Below, one piece after another: positions 32,146 through 39,891 of a stretch of DNA of 64,000 nt. Origin of the DNA: Actinocatenispora rupis (GTDB lineage Bacteria > Actinomycetota > Actinomycetes > Mycobacteriales > Micromonosporaceae); NCBI RefSeq assembly GCF_016861975.1, contig NZ_BOMB01000026.1, forward strand, positions 99,848-163,847, read 5' to 3'. Each line of letters opens with the position of its first letter. Position 1 is the stretch's first letter. The notes beneath the pieces are model-generated. The model was not told the origin of the DNA. It saw only the letters and a list, made by a program, of their open reading frames with translations, and searched no databases. Both the position numbers and the translations under genes were made by a program.

Positions 32146-34918
32146 CCCGTACGGGACCGACGCGCGGCGCGCCGCGATCCTGACCGCCTGGTCGTCGTCG
32201 CCGACCCGGTTCCGTGAGGACGCGAACGCCGAAGAGGACCTGTACCTCGGCGGTTACGCCGACCGCCTCCTCGTCGAACTCGCCCAGAACGCCGCGGACG
32301 CCGCCACCCGCGCTGGCGTACCGGGGCGGATGCGGGTGGCCCTGGTGTCCACATCGGACGGTGCGGGGGCGCTGTCCGCCGCCAACACCGGCGCCCCGCT
32401 CGACACCGCCGGCGTCGACTCCCTCACCTCGCTGCGCGCCTCCGCCAAACGCGACGAGGCCACCGTCGGCCGCTTCGGCGTCGGCTTCTCCGCCGTCCTC
32501 GCCGTCACCGACGCACCCGAACTCCGCTCCACCACCGGCGGCGTACGGTTCTCCGCCGGCGACACCCGCGCCGTGGTGCGGGACGTACCGCACCTCGCGG
32601 ACGAGGTGGCACGACGCGACGGGCAGGTGCCCGTGCTGCGCCTGCCCTGGCCCGCCGCCACACCACCACCCGACGGGTACGACAGCGAGGTGTACCTGCC
32701 GCTGCGGGACGCCGCCGCGCTCGCCGCGGTACGTGCCGCGCTGGCCGGGTTCGACCCGGCGTTGCTGCTCGGGCTGGCCGGACTGTCCACTGTGGACATC
32801 GACGGGCGGGTGGTACGGCGGGCCGACGACGGCGACGACGTACTGGTGACCGACGGTGACGGGGTCGTGCGGTGGCGGGTGGCCTCGGCGTACGGGGACG
32901 TGCCGGGTGGGTTGATGGAAGGCCGGCCGCTGGAGGAACGGGGTCGTCCACAGTGGAGTGTGACGGTGGCTGTTCCGACGCGCTCTGTCACATTGTCCGA
33001 CGGTGTCATTGTTCAACAGTTGAACAATGAGACAGTTGAACAATTGGACAATGACACAATTGAACAGTTGCAAAGCACAACTGAGCCACCGGCCCCCACG
33101 GCAGCCCCCGTCCCCCTCACCGACCAGTTCATCCACGCCCCCACCCCGTCGGACGAACCGCTCGGCCTCCCCGTCCGCCTGATCGGTACGTTCCCGCTGG
33201 ACACGGCCCGCCGCCGCATCCCCGAGGGCCCGCTCACCGACTTCCTGGTCGCCCGAGCCGCCGAGTCGTCCGCAGACCTGATCGCCAGCCTCGCCGACAC
33301 CCCCGCGGTCCTGGATCTGCTTCCCCGCCCCGGTTTCGCGCCGGCCAAGCTGTCGGCAGCCCTCCGCGACGCCCTGTCCGAGGAACTGCGGACCCGCGCA
33401 TTCCTCCCGACCGCCGACGGCCGCCGCGTACGCCCGTCCCGCGCGGTGGTCGTGCCGGACGCGCTCGTGGCCCCGCTGGCGGGAGTACTGGACGGGTTGT
33501 TGCCGGCGGGTTGGTGGTCCGTGGCGTTGCCGCCGTTGGGTGTCCGCCGGCTCGGGATGCCGGAGATCGTGGCGGCGTTGACCGGGGTGGAGCGTCCGCC
33601 GGCGTGGTGGCGCGCCCTGTACGAGGGGCTCGCCGCGGCGCCGTTGGACGTGGGTGAGCGGGAGGCGCTCGCCGCCCTGCCGGTACCGCTGGCGGATGGT
33701 CGGACGGTGACGGGCCCGTCCCGGGTGCTGCTGCCGGACGAGGTGCCGTTGCCGGCGAGCCTGGGCGGGCTGGGGTTGCTGGTGGCGCACGCCGATGCGG
33801 TGCATCCGCTGTTGGCGCGGTTGGGTGCGATGCCGGCGTCGCCGTCGACGGTCCTGTCCGACGACCGGGTACGTGCCGCGGTGGTCGACTCGGTGGACGC
33901 GGAGGATCCGGCGCCGGTGGCGGACGCGGTGTTGGATCTGGTGGCCGCGGCGGGTCCGGCGCCGGGGAGCGTGCCGTGGCTGGCGGATCTGGCGTTGCCG
34001 GGGCGCGCGCTGGACGGTACCGATCCGGGCTGGTACCCGGCGGGGGAGTTGCTGCTGCCGGGTGGCCGGCTGGACGGCGTGCTCGCCGAGGACGCCCCGT
34101 ACGGTCGGCTCGACGCGGATCTGGACCGCGCCGCCGTACTCGCGGTCGGTGTGCTGGACACGTTCCCGGTGCTGGACGAGGCGGACGTGGATCTGGTGGA
34201 CGTCGCGGGCCTCGATCTCGACGACGCCGCGGGCTGGGCCGCCGCGGTACGTGAGCTGGCCGGCGACGTCGATCCGGCCGGGCTGCGGATCGAGCGGGTG
34301 CGCGCCGTGTGCGACCTCGATCTGGTACGCGACGACGCGTGGCCGGCGGCGCTCGCGGCGCTGTCGGCGGAGCCGCTGCGTACGGTGCTGGCCGCCGACT
34401 GCCTGCTGCGTACGGCGGACGGGGAGCGGATCGCGGTGCCCGGGTACACGCGCTGGTGGCTGTCCCGCCGTCCGGTGCTGGGTGGCCGGCGCCCGGCCGA
34501 GTGCCGGGTCGGCGACAGCGAACTGACCGGCCTGTACGACGAGGCGCCCGGCGACCCCGACATCGCCGTACTCCTGGGTGCGCACCGGGGTCTGGCGGAC
34601 CTGCTGGCCGCGGCGGCCGGGGATCCGGCGGTGGCGGAGGACCTGCTGCGCCGGCTCGGCGACCCGTCCCGTACGGCTGTGCCCGAACTGCTGTCGGTCG
34701 TCTACCCGCGGCTGGCGCAGGCGCTCGCCGGCCGTGACATTCCCCCGCCCGACCGGGTACGCGTCGCGCCCGGCACCGTGGTGGACGCCGCCGACGCGGT
34801 CGTACTCGACCAGCCGTGGTTGCTGGACCGGCTGGGTGACCGGCGTCCGGTGGCCGGCGGTGACGTGCCGGTGGCGGTGGCCGACCTGCTCGACGTGCCG
34901 CTGCTCAGCGAACTCTGA
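32138..34918 (+). CDS. Sacsin/Hsp90-like GHKL ATPase with internal octapeptide repeat
   Basis: 926 residues. The N-terminal ~200 residues are a GHKL (Bergerat) fold: Glu/Asn box LLVELAQNAADAA near 48-60, then VGRFGVGFSAVLAVTD (glycine-rich lid) near 108. This is the sacsin N-terminal ATP-binding-like type, seen in actinobacteria beside DUF3027. A long helical C-terminal region (~330-926) has no named domain. Between them, residues ~292-315 are three octapeptides (VQQLNNET, VEQLDNDT, IEQLQSTT) encoded by AT-rich sequence quite unlike the rest of the gene. GTG 32138 overlaps the DUF3027 stop by 8 nt. A chaperone-like role is inferred from the ATPase type only. Confidence 0.92.
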   Translation: MSDPYGTDARRAAILTAWSSSPTRFREDANAEEDLYLGGYADRLLVELAQNAADAATRAGVPGRMRVALVSTSDGAGALSAANTGAPLDTAGVDSLTSLRASAKRDEATVGRFGVGFSAVLAVTDAPELRSTTGGVRFSAGDTRAVVRDVPHLADEVARRDGQVPVLRLPWPAATPPPDGYDSEVYLPLRDAAALAAVRAALAGFDPALLLGLAGLSTVDIDGRVVRRADDGDDVLVTDGDGVVRWRVASAYGDVPGGLMEGRPLEERGRPQWSVTVAVPTRSVTLSDGVIVQQLNNETVEQLDNDTIEQLQSTTEPPAPTAAPVPLTDQFIHAPTPSDEPLGLPVRLIGTFPLDTARRRIPEGPLTDFLVARAAESSADLIASLADTPAVLDLLPRPGFAPAKLSAALRDALSEELRTRAFLPTADGRRVRPSRAVVVPDALVAPLAGVLDGLLPAGWWSVALPPLGVRRLGMPEIVAALTGVERPPAWWRALYEGLAAAPLDVGEREALAALPVPLADGRTVTGPSRVLLPDEVPLPASLGGLGLLVAHADAVHPLLARLGAMPASPSTVLSDDRVRAAVVDSVDAEDPAPVADAVLDLVAAAGPAPGSVPWLADLALPGRALDGTDPGWYPAGELLLPGGRLDGVLAEDAPYGRLDADLDRAAVLAVGVLDTFPVLDEADVDLVDVAGLDLDDAAGWAAAVRELAGDVDPAGLRIERVRAVCDLDLVRDDAWPAALAALSAEPLRTVLAADCLLRTADGERIAVPGYTRWWLSRRPVLGGRRPAECRVGDSELTGLYDEAPGDPDIAVLLGAHRGLADLLAAAAGDPAVAEDLLRRLGDPSRTAVPELLSVVYPRLAQALAGRDIPPPDRVRVAPGTVVDAADAVVLDQPWLLDRLGDRRPVAGGDVPVAVADLLDVPLLSEL
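33011..33082 (+). repeat. AT-rich 24-bp tandem repeat (3 copies) inside the ATPase gene
   Basis: Three in-frame 24-bp units at 33011-33034, 33035-33058 and 33059-33082, diverged at about a third of positions. The block is near 40% GC in a gene of roughly 70% GC. It also contains inverted repeats: ATTGTTCAAC/GTTGAACAAT with a 1-nt spacer at 33008-33028, and GTGTCATTGT (33003-33012) against ACAATGACAC further on. Confidence 0.9.
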
Positions 34919-34924
34919 GCGGCG

Positions 34925-35191
34925 TCAGCGCGCGCTCGCCGGCTCGGCGGGCTTCTCGGCGGACCGGCGGCGGGCGCGCCGGTGCACCTCGTACCCGATG
35001 AGGGCGAAGCCGATGACGATGCCGGCGACGCAGGTCCACAGCCACCAGCCGTGGCCGGCGCGGGCGAACTGGGCGTGCCGTAGCAGCAGGATCAGGCCGG
35101 CGACCACCCACAGCGCGATGCCGGTCAGCACCACCGGCACCGAGTTGGTGTCGAGCGGCTCCGGTACGGGTCGGTGGGGATAGCGGCGCAC
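34925..35191 (-). CDS. DUF2530 small membrane protein
   Basis: 88 residues. Starts VRRYPHRPVPEPLDTNSV, the DUF2530 lead, then two helices (VVLTGIALWVVAGLILLLR and WWLWTCVAGIVIGFALIGYEV) and a basic tail. GTG 35191 is used; the frame is open upstream to 35287 but that part is not family-like. It converges on the ATPase gene, ending 7 bp after that stop. DUF2530 is often found in this DUF3027 neighbourhood. Function unknown. Confidence 0.85.
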   Translation of the reverse strand: MRRYPHRPVPEPLDTNSVPVVLTGIALWVVAGLILLLRHAQFARAGHGWWLWTCVAGIVIGFALIGYEVHRRARRRSAEKPAEPASAR

Positions 35192-35257
35192 ACCCAGAAG
35201 CTTATGCGGTACGGCCGACCGGACCGGCCGATCTGGGACGGGCGTTACAGCGCTGGG

Positions 35258-35289
35258 GGGTGGGGCGGCGCGGGCCCGCCGCCCCACCC
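35258..35289. terminator. GC hairpin downstream of the small membrane protein gene
   Basis: Arms 35258-35269 and 35278-35289 (12 bp, GGGTGGGGCGGC / GCCGCCCCACCC), 8-nt loop that is itself GGGCCC-rich. Likely ends the minus-strand transcript of 35357-35560 before the DUF2530 gene. Confidence 0.65.
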
Positions 35290-35356
35290 GGGTGCGCCAC
35301 GCAGGGTGGGCACCCTGGAGGAATGTCGTGTCACCACGTCGTGGTGTCCGGACACT

Positions 35357-35560
35357 CTATGGAGCGGACGGCATTCCGGACAAGGCGGGGTCGGCCGACG
35401 GCGGTGCGTACATGGGCGGTTCGTGAGTGGCGGGATCGACGGTCGTGACCACGCCGTACCAGATGGCGGCGGTGCCGGCGACCAGCGCGACGCCGACGAG
35501 GACGAGCACCGCGATCCGCACGACCCGGTCGGTCGGGAGTACTGGCGCGACGCGACGCAT
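35357..35560 (-). CDS. Small single-helix membrane protein
   Basis: 67 residues: a basic start MRRVAPVLPTDRVVR, one helix (IAVLVLVGVALVAGTAAIWYG), and a Pro-rich outer tail (EPPMYAPPSADPALSGMPS). Family not recognised. It diverges from the response-regulator gene with only 35 bp between starts and has no strong ribosome site. A longer minus-strand frame overlaps it but looks like a shadow. Confidence 0.55.
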   Translation of the reverse strand: MRRVAPVLPTDRVVRIAVLVLVGVALVAGTAAIWYGVVTTVDPATHEPPMYAPPSADPALSGMPSAP

Positions 35561-35595
35561 GTCGCCATTGTCGCCACGACGGTAGGTTGTCCGCC

Positions 35596-36279
35596 ATGGC
35601 CCGGGTACTGCTGGTCGAGGACGACACCGAGATCCGTTCCGCGTTGGTACGCGCGATGTCGTCGCTCGGCCACCGGGTGTCGGAGTGCGGGGACGCCCGC
35701 GGCGCGTTGCGTGCCGTCGCCGAGCAGGATCCCGAGGTCGTCGTGCTCGACCTCGGCCTGCCCGACCTGGACGGTACGGCCGCGCTGCGGATGATCCGCT
35801 CGCGCTCGACCGTCCCGGTGCTCATCGCGACCGCCCGCGACCGGGAGGCCGACATCGTCCGGCTGCTCAACGCCGGCGCCGACGACTACCTCACCAAGCC
35901 GTACTCGGCGGCCCACCTCGCCGCGCGCATCTCCGCCGTGCTCCGGCGTACGACACCGTCGGCGGCGACGGCGCTGGCGGTCGGCGGGCTGCGCCTCGAC
36001 GTACCGGCGCGCGAGGTGTCGCTGGACGGTCGGCCGCTGCAACTGTCCCGCCGCGAGTTCGACCTGCTGGCGTACCTGGCGGCCCGGCCGGGAACGGTGG
36101 TGACCCGGCGCGAGCTGATCACCGAGGTGTGGCACCAGCCGGACGGGCGCGACGACGCGACGATCGACGTACACGTGTCGTGGCTGCGCCGGAAGCTCGG
36201 CGAGACCGCCGCCCGCCCGCGGTACCTCCAGACGATCCGCGGCGTCGGCGTCAAGCTCGTCGCCCCCGAGACCGACTGA
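35596..36279 (+). CDS. OmpR/PhoB-family response regulator
   Basis: 227 residues. Receiver domain 1-115: LLVEDDTEIR (acidic pair), VVLDLGLPDLDG (phospho-acceptor Asp near 51), IATARDRE (Thr/Ala switch), LTKPYS (Lys near 101). Winged-helix DNA-binding domain ~128-227: LSRREFDLLAYLA, TRRELITEVW, TIDVHVSWLRRKLG, TIRGVGVKL. The likely partner histidine kinase is on the opposite strand, convergent, starting at 37782, which is unusual because these pairs normally share an operon. Confidence 0.95.
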   Translation: MARVLLVEDDTEIRSALVRAMSSLGHRVSECGDARGALRAVAEQDPEVVVLDLGLPDLDGTAALRMIRSRSTVPVLIATARDREADIVRLLNAGADDYLTKPYSAAHLAARISAVLRRTTPSAATALAVGGLRLDVPAREVSLDGRPLQLSRREFDLLAYLAARPGTVVTRRELITEVWHQPDGRDDATIDVHVSWLRRKLGETAARPRYLQTIRGVGVKLVAPETD

Positions 36280-36304
36280 CCTGCGCCGCCTCGGATCGGC
36301 CAGC

Positions 36305-36447
36305 GCGGGCGAACCTCCGCGTCACGCTCGTGACCCGAGGTGTACCGGCCACGTCTCGGGCCGGCCGACGCGGGCGAACGTCCGCTCGATTACCTGCGAG
36401 GCCCCGGCCGCGGGGCGCCGGCGAACGTCCGCTCGGTTCCGTGCGAG
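36305..36447. repeat. Three imperfect direct repeats between regulator and kinase genes
   Basis: Copies begin at 36305 (GCGGGCGAACCTCCGC), 36370 (GCGGGCGAACGTCCGCTCG) and 36417 (GCCGGCGAACGTCCGCTCG). Copies 2 and 3 extend ~30 bp and each ends with a TGCGAG that can pair with CGCTCG. They fill most of the 213-bp convergent spacer. Confidence 0.6.
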
Positions 36448-36492
36448 CGCGGGCGCGGCCGTACTTCCGCGCCGCGCGCGGGACTCGGCTGC

Positions 36493-37782
36493 TCAGTCGG
36501 GGCGGCCGGTGGTGCGGGCGAACGTGAGGGTCACGCGGGCGCCGCCGAGCGGGGAGCTTTCGACGGTGAGGTGGCCGCCGGCGGCGCCGGTGACCCGGTG
36601 GGCGATGGACAGCCCGAGTCCGGTGGACGATGCGGAGCTGCCGCGCGGGCCGATCTCGGGGATGCCGGGGCCGGCGTCGTCGACGGTCACCCGGGCCTCG
36701 GTCGCCTCCGCCACGACCCGTACGGCGAACTTGGTGCCCTCCGGCGTGTGCCGGAAGATGTTGCCCAGTACGGAATCCAGCGCGGACTCCAGGTCGTCCG
36801 CCGGTACGCCGACGATCACCGGGCGGCGTGCCGGGGACATCGCCCAGTCGCGGCCCTGGTCCTCGGCGAGCGCGGCCCAGAACGCGACGCGTTCGCTGAC
36901 CACGGACCGCAGGTCGCAGTGCCCGGCCGGGGTCGTACCGAGGGGTTCGCGGGCGCGCCGGATGATCGTGTCGACCTCGCGCTCGACGTTGGCGGTGGCG
37001 GTGGCGAGCCGGTCCCGGTCGGTACCGTCGGGCAGCGCGTCGACGCCGAGCCGCAGCGCGGTCAGCGGCGTACGCAGGCGGTGGGAGAGGTCGGCGACGA
37101 GTTCGCGCTCGTTGGCGAGCAGCGCGGCGAACCGTCCGGCGAGCGCGTTGAACGCGGCGCCGACGCTGGCGATCTCCGGCGGTCCGTCGGGGCGTACCCG
37201 GACGGTCAGGTCGCCGTCGCCGAGCCGTCCGGCGGCGCCGGCCAGGTCGCGGGTGGCGCGGACGGCGCCGGCGGCGAGCCGGTCGGCGAGGAGCGCGGAT
37301 CCGGCCAGCAGCAGCAGACTCACCGCGGCGAGCCCGGCCCACGCCGTCGGTACGCCCCGGGTCAGCAGCGCGTCGGGTACGAGGATCTCGATGACCGCGA
37401 CGTCGCCGGTCACCGTACGGGTCGGGTGCAGGTGTACGACGCCGCCGGCGACCCGTACCGTCGCGGCCTGCCCGGTCCGGCCGGCCCGGGCGCACTCGGC
37501 GTCGACCTCCCAGCCGGCGTCGTTGCCCACCTCCGACCCGTCCGGCAGATGTACGGTGAGCCGGTCCGCCCGCCCCGCCCGCGTACTGCCGACCGCGCGC
37601 CGGATCTCGCCGGCGTCCCCGGTCACCGCCAGTACGGTGGTCATCGCGACCACCTCGCGCTCGGCCGCGCTCAGCGCACGGTCGTACGCGAACTGGTGCA
37701 CCATCCACGCGAGCGGTGCGGCGAACGCGCCGACCACCACGCCCGTGACCACCAGCGACACCAGTACGAACCTGCGCCGCAC
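36493..37782 (-). CDS. Two-component sensor histidine kinase
   Basis: 429 residues from GTG 37782, preceded by GGGGAGG at 4-5 nt. Two membrane helices (~6-28 and ~145-168) flank an extracellular sensor of about 115 residues. Then HAMP (RDLAGAAGRLGDGDLTVRV), the DHp box DLSHRLRTPL with His234, and the ATPase: N box SVLGNIFRHTPEG, G1 VDDAGPGIP, G2 STGLGLSIAHRV. It probably phosphorylates the regulator at 35596-36279, which it faces tail to tail. The sensor domain has no family I recognise. Confidence 0.94.
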   Translation of the reverse strand: MRRRFVLVSLVVTGVVVGAFAAPLAWMVHQFAYDRALSAAEREVVAMTTVLAVTGDAGEIRRAVGSTRAGRADRLTVHLPDGSEVGNDAGWEVDAECARAGRTGQAATVRVAGGVVHLHPTRTVTGDVAVIEILVPDALLTRGVPTAWAGLAAVSLLLLAGSALLADRLAAGAVRATRDLAGAAGRLGDGDLTVRVRPDGPPEIASVGAAFNALAGRFAALLANERELVADLSHRLRTPLTALRLGVDALPDGTDRDRLATATANVEREVDTIIRRAREPLGTTPAGHCDLRSVVSERVAFWAALAEDQGRDWAMSPARRPVIVGVPADDLESALDSVLGNIFRHTPEGTKFAVRVVAEATEARVTVDDAGPGIPEIGPRGSSASSTGLGLSIAHRVTGAAGGHLTVESSPLGGARVTLTFARTTGRPD

Positions 37783-37879
37783 CGAGCCTCCCCTGTCGGT
37801 ACCCCCGAGGGCCCCTGCAACACTGCGGACATCGGGATCTGGCACGCTACGCCACGTCGACGATTCCGGAAGGACAGCG

Positions 37880-39328
37880 ATGGCTCAGCAGACCGCAGTG
37901 ACGGGCGCCCCGGGAGGACCCGGGAACGTCGTCGACCGGTTCTTCCAGATCACCCGGCGCGGTTCGACCGTGCCGCGCGAGATCCGGGGCGGGCTCGCCA
38001 CGTTCTTCACGATGGCGTACATCCTGGTGCTGAACCCGCTGATCCTGAGCGGCGCGACCGACAAGTTCGGCCATCACCTCGACAAGGGCGCGCTGATCAC
38101 GTCGACCGCGCTGGTCGCGTGCGTGATGACGCTGATCATGGGCGTCGGCGGCAACCTGCCGCTCGCGATCGCCGCCGGCCTCGGCCTGAACGGTGTGGTC
38201 GCGTTCCAACTGGCGCCGCACATGACGTGGCCGCAGGCGATGGGCCTGGTGGTCATCGAGGGCCTGGCGATCTGCCTGCTGGTGGTGACCGGCCTGCGCG
38301 AGGCCATCATGAACGCGATCCCGCTGGCGCTGAAGCAGGCGATCAGCGTGGGCATCGGCCTGTTCGTGGCGTTCATCGGCTTCGTGGACGCCGGCTTCAT
38401 CACCCGCCTGCCCGACAAGGCCGGCTCGACGGTACCGGTGCAGCTCGGTGCGACGGGCACGCTGACCGGCTGGCCGACGATCGTCTTCTGCCTCGGCGTA
38501 CTGCTGACGATCGTGCTGCTGGTCCGGAAGGTACGCGGGGCGATCCTGATCAGCATCATCGCGATGACGCTGCTGTCGGTGGTCATCAACGCGGTCGCCG
38601 GGCTGCCGGAGGGTGCCTGGGGGCTGTCCGACCCGTCGCTGCACGGCGGCCCGGTCGCCCTGCCGAACTTCGAGCTGATCGGCAAGTTCGATCTGTTCGG
38701 CGGGTTCGCCTCGGCCGGCGCGCTGACCGCGGTGCTGTTCGTGTTCACGCTGATCCTGTCGGACTTCTTCGATGCGATGGGCACGATCATCGGCGTCAGT
38801 TCGGAGGCCGGCCTGGTCGACGAGAAGGGCAAGCTGCCCGGGATCGGCCGGGTGCTGTTCATCGACGGGGTCGCCGCGGTCGCCGGTGGTGCCGCGTCCG
38901 CCTCCTCGAACACCTGCTTCGTGGAGTCGACCGCCGGCGTCGGCGAGGGCGCCCGTACCGGCCTGGCGAACGTGGTGACCGGCGTGCTGTTCGCCGCCGC
39001 GATGTTCTTCTCGCCGCTGGCGAAGGTGGTGCCGTCGCAGGCCGCGACGCCGGCTCTGGTGGCCGTCGGCTTCCTGCTGATGACGCAGGCGCGCAACATC
39101 CCGTGGCTGAAGTTCGAGATCGCGATCCCGGCGTTCCTGACGATCATCCTGATGCCCTTCACGTACTCGATCACGAACGGCATCGGCGCCGGCTTCATCG
39201 CGTACGTGGTGCTGCAGGTGGCGATCGGCAAGATCCGTCAGATCCACTGGCTGCTGTGGATCGTCGCGGCGCTGTTCGCGGTGTACTTCGCGATCAACCC
39301 GATCGAGTCCTGGCTCGGCATCCGCTGA
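37880..39328 (+). CDS. NCS2 purine permease (AzgA-like)
   Basis: 482 residues, multi-helix. It has the AzgA branch marks: STVPREIRGGLATFFTMAYI at the start, GLGLNGVVAF, SDFFDAMGTIIGV, and the signature FVESTAGVGEGARTGL near 355. The family imports adenine, guanine or hypoxanthine by proton symport. ATG 37880 has GGAAGGA 6-8 nt upstream. Its TGA overlaps the ATG of the GNAT gene by one base, so both are co-transcribed. It diverges from the histidine kinase (97 bp). Confidence 0.95.
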   Translation: MAQQTAVTGAPGGPGNVVDRFFQITRRGSTVPREIRGGLATFFTMAYILVLNPLILSGATDKFGHHLDKGALITSTALVACVMTLIMGVGGNLPLAIAAGLGLNGVVAFQLAPHMTWPQAMGLVVIEGLAICLLVVTGLREAIMNAIPLALKQAISVGIGLFVAFIGFVDAGFITRLPDKAGSTVPVQLGATGTLTGWPTIVFCLGVLLTIVLLVRKVRGAILISIIAMTLLSVVINAVAGLPEGAWGLSDPSLHGGPVALPNFELIGKFDLFGGFASAGALTAVLFVFTLILSDFFDAMGTIIGVSSEAGLVDEKGKLPGIGRVLFIDGVAAVAGGAASASSNTCFVESTAGVGEGARTGLANVVTGVLFAAAMFFSPLAKVVPSQAATPALVAVGFLLMTQARNIPWLKFEIAIPAFLTIILMPFTYSITNGIGAGFIAYVVLQVAIGKIRQIHWLLWIVAALFAVYFAINPIESWLGIR

Positions 39329-39813
39329 TGTCCGGCGCGCTGCGGGTCGTCGCCATGACCCCGGCGTACGCGGGGGACCTGGTCGGGTGGCGCTACCCGC
39401 CGCCGTACGCGCGGTACGACCTGGCCGGCGCGGACCCGGCGTACTTCGTCGACCCGGCGAACGGGTTCGTGGCGCTGGTGGACGACGACGGCCTGGTGGG
39501 GTACCGGTCGTTCGGGCCGGACGGCCGCGTGCCGGGCGGCGCGTACGACGACGGGGCGCTGGACACCGGGGGCGGGCTGCGCCCGTCGCTGACCGGGCGC
39601 GGGCTGGGCAGGTCGGCGCTGGCGGTGGGCCTGGCGTACGGGCGGGAGCGGTTCGCGCCGCGGGCGTTCCGGGTGACGGTGGCGGCGGACAACGCGCGGG
39701 CGCTGCGGGTGGTGACGGCGTCGGGTTTCGTACCGGTGGGCCGGTTCGCCGCGACGACCGACGGCCGTGAGTACGGGATTCTCGTCCGGCCGGAGCCCGG
39801 CCCGACCTCTTGA
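39328..39813 (+). CDS. GNAT family N-acetyltransferase
   Basis: 161 residues. GNAT core: AMTPAYAGDLVGWRYP start, GFVALVDDDGLVGYRSFG strand pair, SLTGRGLGRSALAVGLAYG with the acetyl-CoA loop (near 90-97), FRVTVAADNARALRVVTASGF at the end. It is coupled to the purine permease by a TGATG overlap; a link to purine metabolism is not established. The -35 of the next promoter overlaps its stop codon. Confidence 0.92.
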   Translation: MSGALRVVAMTPAYAGDLVGWRYPPPYARYDLAGADPAYFVDPANGFVALVDDDGLVGYRSFGPDGRVPGGAYDDGALDTGGGLRPSLTGRGLGRSALAVGLAYGRERFAPRAFRVTVAADNARALRVVTASGFVPVGRFAATTDGREYGILVRPEPGPTS

Positions 39814-39872
39814 CCTCTGCGAACGTCAGCCGATAAAGTTCTGTGACCGAATTTTTTGGGTCCGAATTAATT
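39810..39872 (+). promoter_or_regulatory. Promoter and AT-rich operator-like region of the SBP-sulfatase unit
   Basis: -35 TTGACC (39810-39815, overlapping the GNAT stop), 18-bp spacer, -10 TAAAGT (39834-39839). Just downstream lie two CCGAATT direct copies (39847-39853 and 39862-39868) and a palindromic AATTAATT (39865-39872). Their position over the transcription start suits repressor binding, as expected for a sugar-regulated gene. Confidence 0.55.
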
Positions 39873-39891
39873 AGCTGAGCTGGAGGGCGTC

